DNA of 64,000 nt from the NCBI GenBank assembly GCA_020284085.1, contig JACEVL010000061.1:1018209-1082208 (forward strand). Direction: 5' to 3'. The position numbers were made by a program, and so were the translations under genes. The notes under the pieces were generated by a model. The model ran no database searches, was not told where the DNA came from, and was given only the letters and a program-made list of their open reading frames with translations. This document shows positions 61,101-64,000 of this stretch, piece after piece; position 1 is the first letter of the stretch; every line of letters starts with the position of its first letter. The stretch is from Aporrectodea caliginosa (taxonomy: Eukaryota; Annelida; Clitellata; Crassiclitellata; Lumbricidae).

Positions 61101-63563
61101 GGCCTGCATCTAATGCTCAATCATAACCAGGATATTCTCAAGAACAGGCTATGATGTTAATTCTTTGTAAACAGTTTTTTTAGTTTAACAAATGTGGCAA
61201 ATAAATTACATACTTACTAGTTTTCTTATTTATCAGATTAAATTAAATGAAAAATGGAAGTTTGAACAGCTAACCTTATGAGACAGGATTAATTTTGTCT
61301 CATCAGGGTCACTTCTAAGAATGCGACACTTGATGACCTGACCCATAAAGAACAATTGGTTAAGGTCAGCACCTTCATCAAAGCTTGCTTCCTGCTTTGG
61401 CATCCAACCCTGCAATGCAAAACATCAATAAAGTGGGCAATTTTTTTAATAACCTGCCTAGCTAAAAGATATAATAACCAATTCTATGTCGGACCACAAG
61501 AAGCCCTCAAGGATCAAACTATAAAACTTAGACACAATTAATCAAGGTCTTTTACAACAACACTAACAATGCCAACAATGCTTATTCTCTATTCTGTGCT
61601 TATGTTCCTGGTTGTGGTGTGCCAAGCAGTTTTGGAATAAAAAACGAATATATATATATATATATATATATATAAGTAAGTAAGCCATTAGTAAGTAAGT
61701 AAGTAAGCTATTTATTGACAGAGCATCAAATACCATAAGATCACAGTAATCAGTACAAATTCAAACAACAATTGAAACAGTTTCTTTATGGTTGTAAACT
61801 TCAAGTTTATGGTTGTAAACTTCAAGTTTAATGACATCAAGCATATGCATAAAACGTTTGCATAAGTGGACTCCTCAAAGGTAAAAGAACAAGACTTCAA
61901 GTTGAAACAGCAGGCACAAGGAAAAAGTCACAGCAAATGCTTCAGACCATAAAAGGAAAAAGAACAAGACTTTAAGTTCAAAAAGCAGAATAATGAAGAA
62001 GATACTGCATCATTGACAGCAGATACATCCCAGCTAAAAGCAACATCAGATCATATTTAAACTTGAAGTTTACAACCATAAAGAAACTGTTTCAATTGTT
62101 ATGCATGAGATCAGTTGAACAGTTTAGTCCCTCCCCATGTACCTTGATGTCATTGAGGAAAACGACAACTATTCCATTTGGCTTGATGCTGGCAACGAAT
62201 CCTTCGATTACTAAACCTCTTGAGCACTGAGTGTATTCAGAGACCACTGGCAGCTTTGATTTAACAAGAGCTTTCTTGCAAGTCAACAGCAGCTTCGACT
62301 TTTCAGGATCAACTAAAAGCACCTTGAAAACAATCAACCAGCCAAAATTATTATGCATCCAAATAAACACTACTCAAGCTCACACAATGAACACATTGAA
62401 GCATACCATAATCACCTTGAAATAGTCTGATCTTTTTTGAATCCTGTTTGCAACTTTGACTCGTCTCGAAATGATACATCAGAAATGTATCAACAACTGA
62501 TTAATAACAAAGATGTCACTAAGTCTGAGAGGATGCACATATTTAATTTTCAAAGATATGTTTATTTCTCTGTCAGAATTTTACCAAAGACAGAAGCCAA
62601 AAAGAAGCAACTTTAGGATAATAATTTTGTATAAACAAATGACTACTTCAACATCAAGGTCTTTTCCAACTCAGAATTTACTATTTTGTTATTAAAAGAA
62701 GAAAACAGTAGATCTGAGACAACCATGGGTATGAAGTGCTAGCAACTTCAATTTCTTAGCCTCAGCATACGAGGGCAGGTGGCCAGTCCTCTCCCTCGCT
62801 GTCTCATCTTCCCACTGACAGTATATGGTCAGGGCAAGATGAGTTCTATGAGTAGCCCACCACTCAGTTTGTAAAATTTGTGTACTGTCATTTTGCTTTA
62901 TTTTGTGGTGAATAAACTACTTACTTACTTACTTACTCATTATAGCTGAGTTGACTGGGACGCAGATGGAGCAGAATTCTCAAACTAAATTTCTGTCATG
63001 ATTGGGGATTTCAACCCCCTCCTCTCTCAATTGACAGGCCAGAAGGCTACCACTACACTATCAAGCACCTTGTTTTATCATAATGTCATCTGAAATAACA
63101 CTTTGAAGGCACATTACAACATAAACTCTAATCCTATAATTATTGTTATTTTTGCATTTAGAGTAATAAGCACCACTATCTAATGACCAAGATTCAATTG
63201 ATGGTGCTGAGTTGTTGTCAGTAAAGTAACTGTTGCAGGGAGGATCGAACCCATAGTCTCTGTATCACAAGTCAAGCACTCTTATTGGCTCATCATTTTG
63301 TTAAAATAACACACATGGCCTCAATCAGTGGTGAAGAAACTCATTACCCCAAGAAGAGATACTAAATTATGCATACAACAATTGAATAATTATAATCAAT
63401 GACAATGACATCTTACCTTGCACTTAAGTTTCTTTCCAAAGTAGAATTTCTTTTCTGGTTTTGCCAATGGCACATCAGACAGATGGAGTTTTGGTACGAA
63501 GCCCTGGATGTGGTCAGTGACTTTGACAGCTGCTCCTCTGTTCAACAGCCTCTCTACCGTGCA
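29363..63563 (-). CDS. PDCD11: RRP5/PDCD11 ribosome-biogenesis factor (29 exons found; N-terminus outside window)
   Basis: Gene-level entry. RRP5 (PDCD11 in vertebrates) is a nucleolar protein of roughly 1,870 residues in human. It is needed for early pre-rRNA cleavage and assembly of both ribosomal subunits, binding RNA through S1 repeats and proteins through C-terminal HAT repeats. The 29 exons below total about 3.88 kb, or 1,290 residues, and cover ten S1-like repeats, an acidic/basic linker and the HAT region to the stop. Recognition rests on runs such as [37 protein letters not shown] and [13 protein letters not shown], in the family order. Phases agree at every junction except between 44102-44221 and 39257-39359. 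About 500 N-terminal residues must lie beyond 64000. Confidence 0.95.
29460..31880 (-). other. RRP5 intron, largely unique AT-rich DNA
   Basis: A (GAATGTTT)3 stretch at about 30146-30170 precedes a CpG-richer block at 30180-30440 (gccattggccgcaac and similar). No exon or transposon boundary was identified. Confidence 0.5.
31881..32046 (-). CDS. PDCD11: RRP5 exon bb: HAT repeat
   Basis: Enters in phase 1, leaves in phase 2. [40 protein letters not shown] and [10 protein letters not shown]. The K-F-A-Q-L-E-F and Y-P-x-R-T-D-x-W-S-V-Y motifs are diagnostic for PDCD11. Confidence 0.96.
32047..32803 (-). other. RRP5 intron, no other feature seen
   Basis: No repeat, RNA or further exon recognised. 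Confidence 0.45.
32804..32957 (-). CDS. PDCD11: RRP5 exon aa: HAT repeat
   Basis: 51 codons plus one base: [40 protein letters not shown] and a helical end. Corresponds to the family's A-G-E-L-Y-N-R-M-L-K-R-F...W-x-x-Y-G-x-F. Found from the splice sites, as no long ORF marks it. Confidence 0.92.
32958..35171 (-). other. RRP5 intron with possible DNA transposon
   Basis: Apart from the candidate element at 33988-34877, the stretch 33300-33980 has weak reverse-transcriptase-like words on both strands (AYADDT near 33345, VPQGSAPKP inverted near 33930). These do not form one readable relic. Confidence 0.4.
33988..34877. mobile_element. Possible DNA transposon, about 890 bp, diverged inverted ends
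   Basis: Left end GTGACCCACCACGGCAAAGG with TAGGCTTTTGTCG. The right end inverted reads GTGACCCGCTATCCCAAAAC with TAGGCTTTTGTCG. GTAT lies directly outside both ends and may be a 4-bp duplication. The interior has CpG-rich words but no ORF. Confidence 0.45.
35172..35340 (-). CDS. PDCD11: RRP5 exon z: HAT repeats
   Basis: Enters in phase 2, leaves in phase 0. [35 protein letters not shown] and [15 protein letters not shown]. Matches the family's E-E-Q-E-K-L-N-V-W-V-A-L-L-N-L-E-x-x-Y-G. Acceptor tttccag, donor GAG|GTATGAG. Confidence 0.95.
35341..36665 (-). other. RRP5 intron, no other feature seen
   Basis: Short ORFs on both strands but no recognisable protein or repeat, apart from a doubled AATTTCAATTATTCT word at 36490-36540. 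Confidence 0.45.
36666..36850 (-). CDS. PDCD11: RRP5 exon y: first HAT repeats
   Basis: 61 codons plus two bases. [40 protein letters not shown] and [14 protein letters not shown] form the conserved start of the HAT region (R-Q-P-E-x-x-x-D-F...W-x-x-Y-x-A-F-H-L). Donor AC|GTATGT. Confidence 0.95.
37341..38938 (-). mobile_element. L2/CR1-type LINE, 5'-truncated, with (TTACGA)n tail
   Basis: On the minus strand it begins in the reverse transcriptase ([18 protein letters not shown]) and ends in a tail of TTACGA units (37341-37362) after a CTGTAGAAATATCGAG end. Inserted in the RRP5 intron between exons x and y. Pyrimidine-rich sequence borders the truncated 5' end. Confidence 0.88.
37493..38938 (-). 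pseudogene. LINE reverse transcriptase relic
   Basis: Motifs in order: [15 protein letters not shown], a disrupted stretch, [101 protein letters not shown]. This is the order of an L2/CR1 clade RT and C-terminal region. A frameshift near 38530, and foreign sequence around 38640-38735, break it. Confidence 0.9.
39257..39359 (-). CDS. PDCD11: RRP5 exon x: basic linker before the HAT region
   Basis: 34 codons after one base, acceptor tgtttctag, donor AAA|GTAAGT. Reads [20 protein letters not shown] then [14 protein letters not shown]. The basic-then-acidic helix joins exon y in phase 0 to give EEDVSKAEALLLD, like the family's S-R-I-E-E-A-L-M-D. The entry phase does not match exon w. Confidence 0.75.
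39711..40004. mobile_element. MITE with 9-bp target duplication, copy 1
   Basis: 294 bp. Starts GGGGTCAGCCCGAATCCCCG and ends, inverted, GGTTGCGGGCCGAATCCCCG. Both ends carry a doubled CCGAATCCCCGAAACC word. Flanked by GTGGCAAAC at 39702-39710 and 40005-40013. A 9-bp duplication fits a Mutator-like (MULE) origin. Confidence 0.85.
40286..40575. mobile_element. MITE with 9-bp target duplication, copy 2 (inverted)
   Basis: 290 bp, the same family as 39711-40004 in opposite orientation. Flanked by AAATTATCG at 40277-40285 and 40576-40584. The inner sequence (CATCAAGGCCACGCTAAGTC and similar) is the inverse of copy 1. Two separate insertions, not one palindrome. Confidence 0.87.
40585..41962 (-). 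other. RRP5 intron with CACGTGAC words and CCCTAAC-like run
   Basis: Contains ACCCTAACCGACCCT-type degenerate repeats at about 41470-41532. An inverted pair, GTTTACGTAAGTCAAAAC near 41078 and GTTTTGACTTACACAAAC near 41235, may mark another small element. No exon recognised. Confidence 0.4.
41963..42131. mobile_element. 169-bp hAT-type MITE with perfect 8-bp target duplication
   Basis: Ends CAGTGGCGGCGCCAGAG and inverted TACTGGCGCCTCCACTG. Flanked by AACGCTTT at 41955-41962 and 42132-42139. C-run motifs (CAGCCCCCCCC, TTTAGCCCCCCCCC) lie inside. Confidence 0.92.
42248..43040. mobile_element. hAT-type element, 793 bp, 15-bp perfect inverted ends
   Basis: CAGGGCCTAGGACAG at the left and its exact inverse at the right (43026-43040). 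Sub-terminal GGCCCAGGGCC / GGCCTGGGCC words. No intact 8-bp duplication (ATTACTAA versus CTCCTATT). Encloses a hAT transposase fragment. Confidence 0.8.
42337..42660 (-). pseudogene. hAT transposase dimerisation-domain fragment
   Basis: Minus-strand reading [70 protein letters not shown]. The L-P-x-S-x-A-x-x-x-R-S-F-S-x-x-K-x-x-K-x-x-L-R-x-T-M...R-L-x-x-L-A pattern is a zinc-finger-MYM/hAT type dimerisation domain. The catalytic part is absent. Confidence 0.85.
43041..44101 (-). other. RRP5 intron with inverted retroposon end
   Basis: CATTCATTCATTCATTTG followed by TTTATATAGCGCCCCTTCAAG at about 43968-44025 is the minus-strand 3' end also seen at 29190. The missing small RRP5 exon may lie between 39360 and 44101 but was not identified. 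Confidence 0.5.
44102..44221 (-). CDS. PDCD11: RRP5 exon w: linker with tryptophan and acidic serine cluster
   Basis: 40 codons: [20 protein letters not shown] followed by DSDELSSDI. The F-W-x-x-x-F...SDSD-E pattern matches the family's conserved F-A-W...SSDSEEDE motif. Donor ATA|GTAAGAG, phase 0. The next exon recognised (39257-39359) needs two leading bases, so a small exon is probably missing between them. Confidence 0.82.
44222..44770 (-). other. RRP5 intron, no other feature seen
   Basis: AT-rich, nothing recognised. Confidence 0.45.
44771..44999 (-). CDS. PDCD11: RRP5 exon v: end of last S1 repeat and charged linker
   Basis: 76 codons. [20 protein letters not shown] closes the last S1 repeat. 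The rest is a low-complexity linker ending in the basic run [12 protein letters not shown], as expected between the S1 and HAT regions. Enters in phase 2, leaves in phase 0. Confidence 0.88.
45464..45577 (-). CDS. PDCD11: RRP5 exon u: S1 repeat 10, core
   Basis: Phase 2 at both ends. [20 protein letters not shown] followed by [13 protein letters not shown]. The G-R-V-K-x-x-H-L-S and P-G-K-V-V-T-A-K motifs are standard S1. Acceptor ttgcag, donor CTGAG|GTGATG. Confidence 0.9.
45906..46133 (+). repeat. tRNA-derived SINE (family A), copy 1
   Basis: Head GGGGCGCGGTGGTGTATGGG with B-box GGTTGCGGATTCGAATC. Body ACCCTGGGCAAGTCCTTCAC and GCTCATGCGCTTCGGCGTGA. 3' end CTTGAAGGGGTGCTATAACAAG, then a (CATA)n tail. 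Antisense in the RRP5 intron. About 80-85% like the copy at 48814. Confidence 0.8.
46270..46636 (-). CDS. PDCD11: RRP5 exon t: S1 repeat 9 and start of repeat 10
   Basis: The longest exon seen, about 122 codons. [40 protein letters not shown] and [10 protein letters not shown] form repeat 9. [20 protein letters not shown] begins repeat 10. The [13 protein letters not shown] run is strongly conserved in PDCD11. In phase 1, out phase 2. Confidence 0.95.
46986..47082 (-). CDS. PDCD11: RRP5 exon s: S1 repeat 8, end
   Basis: 32 codons plus one base: [20 protein letters not shown] then [12 protein letters not shown]. Corresponds to the family's K-F-R-V-G-x-x-x-R-A-T-V-V-G segment. Leaves in phase 1. 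Confidence 0.9.
47083..47916 (-). other. RRP5 intron, no other exon seen
   Basis: A retroposon-like stretch (AATTCAATTCAATTTATTTTC and following) at about 47690-47830 is suggestive only. Confidence 0.4.
47917..48000 (-). CDS. PDCD11: RRP5 exon r: S1 repeat 8, core
   Basis: 28 codons, phase 0: [20 protein letters not shown] followed by [15 protein letters not shown] is the central S1 strand. Acceptor tttcag and donor TAAG|GTTAGA. Confidence 0.88.
48471..48552 (-). CDS. PDCD11: RRP5 exon q: S1 repeat 8, start
   Basis: Enters in phase 2 and leaves in phase 0. [20 protein letters not shown] then KVNGFVIS. The [11 protein letters not shown] stretch opens an S1 repeat. Acceptor tttcag, donor TCG|GTAAGG. 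Confidence 0.88.
48637..48813 (+). repeat. tRNA-derived SINE (family B)
   Basis: Head resembles a class II (Leu/Ser) tRNA: GAGTGGCCGAGTGGGTTGGT and B-box CGGGTTCGCTTCCCG. Unrelated body, then a CAATA/CACAATA tail. Directly followed by a family A SINE. Confidence 0.7.
48814..49056 (+). repeat. tRNA-derived SINE (family A), copy 2
   Basis: GGGGCGCGGTGGTGTAGGGG, B-box GGTTGCGGGTTCGGATCC, body as in copy 1, end GGTAGGGGCGCTATAACAAG, then a (CAATA)n tail. The tail type matches the SINE B just upstream, suggesting insertion into that tail. Confidence 0.82.
49256..49318 (-). CDS. PDCD11: RRP5 exon p: S1 repeat 7, end
   Basis: 21 codons, phase 2 at both ends. Joined to the previous exon it reads [20 protein letters not shown] and MKP, matching the family's KYLP-x-S-H...P-E-L-S-V-R-P. 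Donor CCAAG|GTAACC. Confidence 0.85.
49319..50840 (-). other. RRP5 introns around exon o, nothing else seen
   Basis: Sequence at 49319-49883 and 49967-50840 shows no repeat or RNA gene. The + strand ORF at 49886-50242 overlaps exon o on the other strand and is not a gene. Confidence 0.45.
49884..49966 (-). CDS. PDCD11: RRP5 exon o: S1 repeat 7, continuation
   Basis: 27 codons plus two bases: [20 protein letters not shown] then YREEKTH. Matches the family's G-TSP...V-G-x-x-V-x-x-x-V-I-G. Donor ACAA|GTGATT, phase 2. Confidence 0.88.
50841..50934 (-). CDS. PDCD11: RRP5 exon n: S1 repeat 7, core
   Basis: 31 codons completed by phase 2. [20 protein letters not shown] then [22 protein letters not shown] is the conserved RNA-binding face of this repeat. 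Enters in phase 2 and leaves in phase 0 (CTG|GTTTGT). Confidence 0.92.
51549..52236. mobile_element. piggyBac-like non-autonomous element filled with TATG/TATA repeat
   Basis: TTAA lies at 51545-51548 and 52237-52240. Inside are CCCTTTGACTTGCACC and the inverted GGTTGCCAGTCAAAGGG. The TTAA duplication and CCC-initial ends are piggyBac hallmarks. Between the ends is about 600 bp of simple repeat, then a 16-bp palindrome CGCGCTTTAAAGCGCG (52205-52220). Sits in the RRP5 intron between exons m and n. Confidence 0.82.
51590..52200 (+). repeat. (TATG)n/(TATATATG)n microsatellite, about 610 bp
   Basis: Alternating GTATGTAT and TATATATG blocks, with rare GCATG or TACGCATA interruptions. The long reading frames on both strands made only of Y, I, H, T, M, V and C are repeat artefacts. 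Confidence 0.97.
52409..52516 (-). CDS. PDCD11: RRP5 exon m: linker and start of S1 repeat 7
   Basis: Phase 2 at both ends. Encodes [20 protein letters not shown], then [13 protein letters not shown]. The final A-I-G-S-V-V-K-A is the opening strand of the next S1 repeat. Acceptor cttt cag, donor CAAG|GTCTTT. Confidence 0.85.
52921..52988 (-). CDS. PDCD11: RRP5 exon l: S1 repeat 6, HLND segment
   Basis: 22 codons plus two bases. [20 protein letters not shown] follows FLPAKR as S-HLND does in the family. Acceptor tttcag, donor AAAAG|GTTTGT, leaves in phase 2. Confidence 0.85.
52989..53708 (-). other. RRP5 intron with retroposon 3' end
   Basis: CATTCATTCATTCATTCC and TATATAGTGTCCCTTCAAG at about 53062-53110 is a minus-strand copy of the end at 29190. 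The rest is unremarkable. Confidence 0.5.
53709..53822 (-). CDS. PDCD11: RRP5 exon k: S1 repeat 6, core
   Basis: 38 codons, aacag acceptor, GTGAGT donor, phase 0 at both ends. Reads [20 protein letters not shown] and [16 protein letters not shown]. It was found by splice reading rather than as a long ORF. The G-R-I-A-F-L-P core is typical S1. Confidence 0.9.
54068..54204 (-). CDS. PDCD11: RRP5 exon j: S1 repeat 5, second part
   Basis: Enters in phase 1 and leaves in phase 0. [20 protein letters not shown] and [14 protein letters not shown] match the family's V-x-I-L-x-V-D...V-x-x-SLxxxLV segment. Donor AAAG|GTAATT. Confidence 0.88.
54985..55405 (+). mobile_element. L2/CR1 LINE C-terminal relic
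   Basis: Plus-strand reading across frameshifts: [44 protein letters not shown]-like [15 protein letters not shown] and SNEHLKWHF. The H-I-x-x...L-x-x-L-H-W-L...I-x-x-R-I-x-F-K motif is the region after the RT in L2/CR1 elements. Antisense in the RRP5 intron between exons i and j. Confidence 0.75.
55724..55858 (-). CDS. PDCD11: RRP5 exon i: S1 repeat 5, first part
   Basis: Acceptor atccag|ct in phase 1. Reads [20 protein letters not shown], then [20 protein letters not shown]. An S1 core with the G-x-I-V-x-V-K-I and KGYV motifs. Leaves in phase 1 at ggcag|GTAATC. Confidence 0.9.
56151..56210 (+). repeat. 60-bp internal SINE A fragment with 16-bp target duplication
   Basis: GGACCCTGGGCAAGTCCTTC to ACTCCGATT is the SINE A body without head or tail. 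It is flanked by CAGCAAGTGGGCCATG at 56135-56150 and 56211-56226. Confidence 0.8.
56463..56815 (+). repeat. 46-bp minisatellite, about eight units
   Basis: Unit contains ACAGTAACAAGGCATATAG and ACAAAGTAAGATAGCATATA, repeated every 46 bp with few substitutions. Lies in the RRP5 intron between exons h and i. Confidence 0.93.
56846..56926. other. Two adjacent hairpins
   Basis: GTCTTAAGTAAAC (56846-56858) pairs with 56880-56892 around an inner GGTGCA/TGCACC stem. ACTCTTTGGCATC (56895-56907) pairs with 56914-56926 around TTTCAT. They directly follow the 46-bp minisatellite. Confidence 0.75.
57028..57247 (-). CDS. PDCD11: RRP5 exon h: S1 repeat 4, second part
   Basis: 73 codons plus one base: [40 protein letters not shown] and a helical tail ending [13 protein letters not shown] is an exact family hallmark. 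Leaves in phase 1, matching exon i directly. Confidence 0.93.
57248..58145 (-). other. RRP5 intron, no other feature seen
   Basis: No repeat or exon recognised. Confidence 0.45.
58146..58238 (-). CDS. PDCD11: RRP5 exon g: S1 repeat 4, first part
   Basis: 31 codons: [20 protein letters not shown] followed by [11 protein letters not shown]. This is the classic S1 opening P-G-M-x-x-x-G-V-V with Y-G-x-F-V. Phase 0 at both ends; donor GTAATC. Confidence 0.92.
58239..59083 (-). other. RRP5 intron, no other feature seen
   Basis: A C-run near 58462-58472 is the only notable item. Confidence 0.45.
59084..59158 (-). CDS. PDCD11: RRP5 exon f: linker between S1 repeats 3 and 4
   Basis: 25 codons, ccag acceptor, GTGAGA donor. 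Encodes [20 protein letters not shown] and FSLLQ. The KKASVV segment corresponds to the family's RKPALV stretch between repeats. Confidence 0.85.
59562..59759 (-). CDS. PDCD11: RRP5 exon e: S1 repeat 3
   Basis: 66 codons, phase 0. [20 protein letters not shown] followed by [18 protein letters not shown] and [13 protein letters not shown]. The FLPxxHLSDH motif is diagnostic for this repeat of PDCD11. Donor TTTG|GTATGAAG. Confidence 0.93.
60331..60390 (-). CDS. PDCD11: RRP5 exon d: short exon leading into S1 repeat 3
   Basis: Only 20 codons ([19 protein letters not shown] after an initial Met), flanked by tttgtag and GTAGGT. Too short to recognise alone. It is included because its phase and the closing I-x-V-G-E motif lead directly into exon e. 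Confidence 0.8.
60391..61274 (-). other. RRP5 intron, no other feature seen
   Basis: A minus-strand ORF at 60724-60993 is open but shows no S1 motif and does not fit the splice phases. Confidence 0.4.
61275..61409 (-). CDS. PDCD11: RRP5 exon c: S1 repeat 2, second part
   Basis: 45 codons between a gcag acceptor and a GTTAGC donor. Contains GWMPKQEAS and [20 protein letters not shown], the second half of an S1 fold. Phase 0 at both ends. Confidence 0.9.
61645..61715 (+). repeat. (AT)n and (AAGT)n microsatellites, retroposon tail
   Basis: About 12 AT units at 61649-61673, then AAGTAAGTAAG blocks to about 61710. The following TATTTATTGACAG resembles the inverted (ACTT)-tailed retroposon ends near 2330 and 8510. 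Confidence 0.7.
61768..62099. repeat. 42-bp perfect inverted repeat pair
   Basis: ACAATTGAAACAGTTTCTTT...CTTCAAGTTTA at 61768-61809 recurs inverted at 62058-62099. TATGGTTGTAAACTTCAAGT is duplicated directly after the left arm. Between them are two similar AAAGAACAAGACTT segments. Origin unknown; intronic in RRP5. Confidence 0.85.
62143..62322 (-). CDS. PDCD11: RRP5 exon b: end of S1 repeat 1, start of repeat 2
   Basis: 60 codons, phase 0 at both ends. [20 protein letters not shown] closes repeat 1. [20 protein letters not shown] opens repeat 2. The motif [10 protein letters not shown] is the conserved inter-repeat segment of PDCD11. Confidence 0.93.
62700..62937 (+). repeat. Retroposon 3' end with (ACTT)n tail
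   Basis: TTTATTTTGTGGTGAATAAA followed by CTACTTACTTACTTACTT at about 62900-62937. Its orientation is opposite to the copies near 2330 and 8510. The left boundary is a guess. Confidence 0.45.
63000..63075 (-). repeat. tRNA-like sequence, probable SINE head
   Basis: On the minus strand, GATAGTGTAGTGGTAGCCTT (A-box-like) and GGGGGTTGAAATCCCC (B-box-like). No paired acceptor stem. Confidence 0.4.
63155..63300 (-). repeat. tRNA-derived SINE (family D), copy 2
   Basis: On the minus strand: B-box ATGGGTTCGATCCTCCC, then TTGGTCATTAGATAGTGG, as in the copy at 5785-6060. Confidence 0.55.
63417..63563 (-). CDS. PDCD11: RRP5 exon a: S1 repeat 1, first part
   Basis: 49 codons, phase 0 at both ends, GTAAGA donor. 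Contains [20 protein letters not shown] and [13 protein letters not shown], the OB-fold core and the conserved LSD-x-P-x-x-x-PEKK segment of an S1 repeat. The first exon of the gene visible in the window. Confidence 0.92.
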
Positions 63564-64000
63564 CTACACATCAGAACACAAAAGCAAATCATTCAACAGC
63601 AACAGTACTATTGAATGGAAATAACCGATTACACTAGATGATGATGCCCTTCAAAGAAGACAGTGATGCCCTTCAAAGAAGACAGAAATTTTTTTGGCTG
63701 AACAAAAGATTACAGTGGACTTCACCACTTAACAAAGTAATGCCAACTAGAACAACTATAGGTAATTGTTTAGCTAGCATGTGCAGAAATCATAGAAGAA
63801 CATTAAATGATGACATAAGACTTATCCTGAGGTAGCATAAATGATCTCAACAACATGTTTGATGTTAGCTAACAAATATTGGCTGTAAAAAATATGTAAA
63901 AGTGTGTAAAGCACTAGAATTTATGGCATACTTAAAACCTGTCATAATGGATAAGGCTGAACATATGAGTTATTAAATTAAATTAAAAATAAAGAATATC
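63564..64000 (-). other. RRP5 intron reaching the window edge
   Basis: No exon recognised. A doubled GATGCCCTTCAAAGAAGACAG word lies at 63644-63685. The preceding RRP5 exon must be beyond 64000. Confidence 0.5.

Overview
The window is animal (metazoan) nuclear DNA, almost certainly from an invertebrate. It holds multi-exon genes with GT-AG introns, tRNA-derived SINEs, L2/CR1-type LINE fragments, many hAT-type DNA transposons and large microsatellites. There are no bacterial features such as operons. The species cannot be fixed from the sequence. A membrane receptor joining a SUEL lectin, a CUB and a sushi-like domain points to a non-vertebrate animal, but that is inference.

Two genes are supported, and they converge. 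The first, on the + strand, was assembled from five exons between 15841 and 28356. It encodes the C-terminal part of a single-pass membrane receptor: SUEL/galactose-binding lectin domain, CUB domain, sushi-like domain, transmembrane helix and a short tyrosine-containing tail. The signal-peptide exon was not found. The second, on the - strand, runs from 63563 down to 29363 in at least 29 exons. It is the C-terminal two thirds of RRP5/PDCD11, the large S1-repeat plus HAT-repeat factor of ribosome biogenesis. Its N-terminal exons lie beyond 64000. Splice phases agree across every junction except one (44102 to 39359), where a short exon is probably missing. The two stop codons lie about 1 kb apart, and opposite-strand AATAAA signals sit 16 bp apart.

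Layout: 1-15840 has no recognised coding exon. It holds purine/pyrimidine tracts, SINEs and a cluster of hAT elements (8039-9824, 9912-10480, a 60-bp remnant at 11830-11889). 15841-28356 is the lectin receptor gene, whose introns carry a GAT microsatellite inside a hAT-like element, a 924-bp hAT element, a 3-kb fold-back element with a degraded ORF, an AT microsatellite and two strong hairpins. 29363-63563 is RRP5. Its introns carry an L2/CR1 LINE (37341-38938), two MITEs with 9-bp target duplications (39711-40575), two hAT-type insertions (41963-43040), SINEs, a piggyBac-like element filled with TATG/TATA repeat (51549-52236), a 46-bp minisatellite and a second LINE relic.

The two genes have no evident functional link: one is a surface lectin receptor, the other a nucleolar housekeeping factor. 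The least ordinary material is in the introns, chiefly the fold-back element at 19691-22740 and a set of transposon footprints with intact target duplications.
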